A DNA stretch of 6,936 nucleotides from Bacillota bacterium (GTDB lineage Bacteria; Bacillota; Bacilli; Alicyclobacillales; Alicyclobacillaceae), in assembly GCA_021820805.1 (NCBI GenBank), contig JAKADF010000177.1, positions 1 through 6,936 on the forward strand, read 5' to 3'. This document shows, piece after piece, positions 4,506 through 6,936 of this stretch. Made by a program: the position numbers and the translations under genes. How positions within the stretch are numbered: position 1 is the first letter of the stretch; each line of letters starts with the position of its first letter. A model generated the notes under the pieces. The model saw only the letters and a list, made by a program, of their open reading frames with translations, was not told the DNA's origin and made no database searches.

Positions 4506-6379
4506 TTCAGTGGAAACTTGCTGCCTCGGCACTGTGTTTATTACTGGCGTTTTTTTTACAGCTTAAGATTTATGACTCAGGGATGACTGCTGCGGCTTTA
4601 CTTTATGCCGCCACAATCCTTGCAGGAATTGATGTTCTTCGCCGAGCAATTTTCAATATAAGAAATCGTATATTAGGCATTGAAATTATTGTAACGATTG
4701 CCGTTCTTGGCGCAATTATTCTCCGAGAGCCATGGGAAGCAGCTATCGTAACATTTTTGTTTGGATTTGGCTCTTATCTAGAACAACGGGCACTTTTAAA
4801 AACAAGATTAAGCCTTCAAAATTTATTTGAATTCTATCCGGATAAAGCGACAGTCATAACACAAGATGGAGAGCGCACAATTCTAGCAGATGAAGTTCGA
4901 CAAGGGGACATGCTGATTGTTCGTCCTGGAGATAAAGTACCGGCTGATGGTACTGTACGCATGGGATCTGCGCACGTTAATCAAGCAGCGATAACAGGTG
5001 AATCGAAGCCTGTCGGAAAAGAAGTAGGAGACCTCTTGTATTGCGGGAGCATTGTTGACTCAGGTTATATGGTTTTCAGTGCTGATAAGGTTGGTGAACA
5101 AACAACTCTATTTAGTATTTTGCAAATGATTGAGAATGCAGAAGCAGCAAAAGCACCTGTTCAACAATTTCTGGAACGCTTCTCAAAGTACTATACACCA
5201 TTCATTATAGCTCTCGCGGTTGTTGTATATCTAATTACACATAATCTGAACATGGCGCTGACACTGCTCGTTATTTCTTGTCCGGGGGCGCTCGTGATTG
5301 CAGCTCCTGTGTCGATTGTAACCGCTATCGGCACAAGCGCACGTCAAGGGGTATTGTTTAAGGGTGGAGGAGCACTTGAAAGTTTCGCAGGAGTAGACAC
5401 GATTGCATTTGACAAAACTGGGACTTTAACTTTTGGCCGTCCAGAAGTAACGAGATTTCAGCCAGAGCGTGTTTCGGATGAACGTTTTTGGTCTATGCTT
5501 GCATCTGTCGAACTTCCATCTGAGCACTATCTAGCGAAAGCTATTGTAAAAGAAGCGAAACGCCGCATCGATGAACGTGATATTCGTGTGCCTGATGTTT
5601 TTGAGGAAATACCAGGCAAAGGCATACGAGCTGTTTTAGAAGGAAGACAAGTATGGGTGGGGAGCATTAGTTTTCTTCGGGCACAGGGCATAGATGTTGG
5701 CGAATGCGATTCAGAAGTAGAATCAATTGTCTGTATTGCAGATGAACAGGGGATGCTCGGGAAAGTTTATATTGCGGATGAGGTTCGAAATGACGCAAAA
5801 GAAACCATAGTTCGTTTACGCAGTGCCGGAATAAGGAAAATTGTCATGTTGACAGGTGACCATAAAGCAATTGCCAGCCGCGTTGCAAAAGAAGTTGGGC
5901 TTGACGAAGTGTACGCTGACCTCCTGCCGGAAGATAAAATGAAAGTTATTTCGAAGCTTATTTCGTCTGGCCATAAGGTAGCTATGTTCGGAGACGGTAT
6001 TAACGATGGACCTGCACTCGCAACCGCAAATGTCGGTATCAGTTTATATGGGGGAACGGATTTAGCTATATCTCATTCGAATGTTATTTTAATGCGTCAG
6101 AATTTATTGTCTTTGGCCGATGCTTTTCTGCTAAGCCGGAGGGCAAGTAGAAATCTAAAACAGAATATTTATCTTGCCGTGGGTGTCGCTTTGCTTCTTA
6201 TTTTGGGAGTGCTTTTTGGGAAAGTTGTCCTTGCGTCGGGAATGTTAATCCATGAAATCAGCATATTGGCCGTAGTGTTCAATGCGCTTCGTTTAAGAAA
6301 GATAAAATTGAATAAGAATTCAGTTGAATTTGTAGGAGCGTCGATACATGAACAGGTGTTGCCTGCAAAGCCCGCCTGA
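4502..6379 (+). CDS. P1B-type heavy-metal translocating ATPase with CPG membrane motif
   Basis: A 625-residue cytoplasmic-membrane pump that should export a transition metal using ATP. In order it has four N-terminal hydrophobic spans (about 6-21, 30-46, 59-75, 78-94), an actuator domain with TGES (165-168), spans near 233-246 and 250-275 with the metal motif S259-C260-P261-G262, a phosphorylation site D304-KTGTLT, a nucleotide-binding domain, TGD (451-453), GDGINDGPAL (497-506) and two final spans (about 555-573, 576-594). The last span carries H584-E585-ISILAVVFNALRL. The motif is CPG, not the CPC of common Cu or Zn/Cd pumps, and the HE pair recalls P1B-4 type pumps, which include Fe(II) exporters such as B. 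subtilis PfeT. The nucleotide-domain HP dipeptide is HY here (H342-Y343). There is no N-terminal HMA domain; the preceding gene supplies one separately. The metal is unassigned; Fe(II) is my preferred guess. Confidence 0.9.
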   Translation: MIQWKLAASALCLLLAFFLQLKIYDSGMTAAALLYAATILAGIDVLRRAIFNIRNRILGIEIIVTIAVLGAIILREPWEAAIVTFLFGFGSYLEQRALLKTRLSLQNLFEFYPDKATVITQDGERTILADEVRQGDMLIVRPGDKVPADGTVRMGSAHVNQAAITGESKPVGKEVGDLLYCGSIVDSGYMVFSADKVGEQTTLFSILQMIENAEAAKAPVQQFLERFSKYYTPFIIALAVVVYLITHNLNMALTLLVISCPGALVIAAPVSIVTAIGTSARQGVLFKGGGALESFAGVDTIAFDKTGTLTFGRPEVTRFQPERVSDERFWSMLASVELPSEHYLAKAIVKEAKRRIDERDIRVPDVFEEIPGKGIRAVLEGRQVWVGSISFLRAQGIDVGECDSEVESIVCIADEQGMLGKVYIADEVRNDAKETIVRLRSAGIRKIVMLTGDHKAIASRVAKEVGLDEVYADLLPEDKMKVISKLISSGHKVAMFGDGINDGPALATANVGISLYGGTDLAISHSNVILMRQNLLSLADAFLLSRRASRNLKQNIYLAVGVALLLILGVLFGKVVLASGMLIHEISILAVVFNALRLRKIKLNKNSVEFVGASIHEQVLPAKPA

Positions 6380-6453
6380 ATTTATTAAGCGAATTTTAAA
6401 AAATGAACATGGATACGACTGTTTTAACCGTCAACCAAATAAACTTCAATTCT

Positions 6454-6495
6454 AATGCCGGAATAGATGGGTTTATTCATATCTATTTCGGCATT
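6454..6495 (+). terminator. Rho-independent terminator of the HMA/ATPase operon
   Basis: Arms AATGCCGGAATAGAT (6454-6468) and ATCTATTTCGGCATT (6481-6495) pair over 15 bp with one G-U, enclosing a 12-nt loop. The hairpin is followed by TTATTTACT. It lies 74 nt after the ATPase stop codon and is the strongest hairpin in the window. Confidence 0.8.
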
Positions 6496-6608
6496 TATTT
6501 ACTCTAAGCAGAAAATCTCATACGAATGTCGTTAAAGTTACAAAAGCGAGATTGTATCTGATGATTTACTGAAGTAAACTATTTGCATTATTTATCCGTT
6601 AAGGTAGT

Positions 6609-6639
6609 TTGGGGCACTTTCGGATGAATACTGTATAAT
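6609..6639 (+). promoter_or_regulatory. Likely promoter of mvaA
   Basis: A perfect -10, TATAAT, lies at 6634-6639, 36 nt before the mvaA start codon. The -35 is poor: TTGGGG (6609-6614) at 19-bp spacing matches only the TTG. Confidence 0.55.
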
Positions 6640-6675
6640 GGTTCTGATAACGAGAATCTTAAAGGGAAGTAGGAT

Positions 6676-6936
6676 ATGAAAAGAACCTCTAGATTGTCCG
6701 GGTTTTATAAAAAGACGATGGAAGAGCGTATCCATCTTATAGCTGACATGTGTAACTTATCCGATGAGGAAACGAAAGCTCTCTCCTCAAACGGAGCACT
6801 TTTACGGACACAGGCAGACAAGATGATAGAGAATGCGCTCGGTATCTATTCGTTGCCCTTTGGAGTCGGATTAAACTTTTTGATTAATGGAAGAGAATAT
6901 CTTGTACCAATGGCAATTGAGGAGCCTTCCGTAGTC
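6676..6936 (+). CDS. mvaA: Class II hydroxymethylglutaryl-CoA reductase, N-terminal part (cut by window end)
   Basis: The first 87 codons of a gene that runs past the window edge. The translation begins MKRTSRLSGFYKKTMEERI and contains MIENALGIYSLPFGVGLNF (50-68) followed by LINGREYLVPMAIEEPSVV (69-87). This is the hallmark N-terminal region of class II (bacterial) HMG-CoA reductases. E83 in the EEPSVV motif falls at the position of the catalytic glutamate (Glu83) of the Pseudomonas mevalonii enzyme. The enzyme interconverts HMG-CoA and mevalonate using NAD(P)H. It is often labelled degradative by homology, but in Gram-positive bacteria it normally makes mevalonate for isoprenoids. The start ATG has AAGGGAAG (6662-6669) 6 nt upstream. 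It has its own promoter and is separated from the ATPase operon by a terminator, so it is not functionally linked to the metal genes. Confidence 0.88.
   Translation, partial: MKRTSRLSGFYKKTMEERIHLIADMCNLSDEETKALSSNGALLRTQADKMIENALGIYSLPFGVGLNFLINGREYLVPMAIEEPSVV

Larger units (their letters stand above)
6380..6675. other. Intergenic region between the ATPase gene and mvaA
   Basis: No complete gene is seen. The region holds the ATPase terminator (6454-6495), an inverted repeat TTTACT-GA-AGTAAA (6565-6578) that could be an operator, a longer-spaced pair of arms AATCTC and GAGATT (near 6514-6553) of doubtful meaning, and the likely mvaA -10 element (6634-6639). Confidence 0.6.

Noticed and set aside
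1..6936. CRISPR arrays, insertion sequences, tRNA or rRNA genes, phage or defence genes
   Set aside because: No direct-repeat arrays, transposase motifs, terminal inverted repeats, tRNA-like cloverleaf or rRNA sequence was seen on either strand.

Overview
The window is low-to-moderate GC DNA with strong Shine-Dalgarno sequences (AGGAGG/AAGGGGG type) and frequent GTG/TTG starts, typical of Bacillota, probably Bacillales. The start of a class II HMG-CoA reductase gene at the right edge means a mevalonate pathway. Together with CheX, FetAB and an FNR-like regulator this would fit a Planococcaceae-like member of the order. That family-level guess comes from general knowledge only and is weak.

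Layout. Positions 1-356 are mostly non-coding, with one possible truncated leftward ORF at the very edge. A lone CheX-type CheY-P phosphatase gene (357-821, +) converges on a PaaI-type hotdog thioesterase gene (909-1382, -), with a hairpin terminator between them. Divergent from the thioesterase is a two-gene operon, fetA-fetB (1526-2989, +), encoding an ABC exporter of the iron-export FetAB family. It converges on a leftward pair: an FNR-like regulator with an N-terminal cysteine cluster (3392-4099, -), followed by a 62-residue KOW-like protein (3162-3350, -) and a hairpin terminator. Divergent from the regulator is a rightward pair: a free-standing HMA metal-binding protein (4284-4505) and a P1B-type metal ATPase (4502-6379), joined by an ATGA overlap and ended by a strong hairpin. 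After an intergenic region with a good -10 element, the first 87 codons of mvaA run off the window.

The most interesting region is the 163-bp divergent space between the FNR-like gene and the HMA/ATPase operon. It carries two copies of TTGAC-N4-ATCAA, one base per copy away from the classical FNR box TTGAT-N4-ATCAA. The regulator has the E-x-x-S-R recognition-helix residues expected to read this half-site and a plausible four-cysteine Fe-S ligand set. The nearer box lies about 41-45 bp upstream of the predicted start site, as in class II FNR activation. The simplest model is an oxygen- or redox-controlled metal-efflux module. The neighbouring FetAB exporter and the unusual CPG/HE motifs of the ATPase make Fe(II) a reasonable but unproven substrate. 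All functions are inferred from sequence motifs read by eye; no database search was possible.
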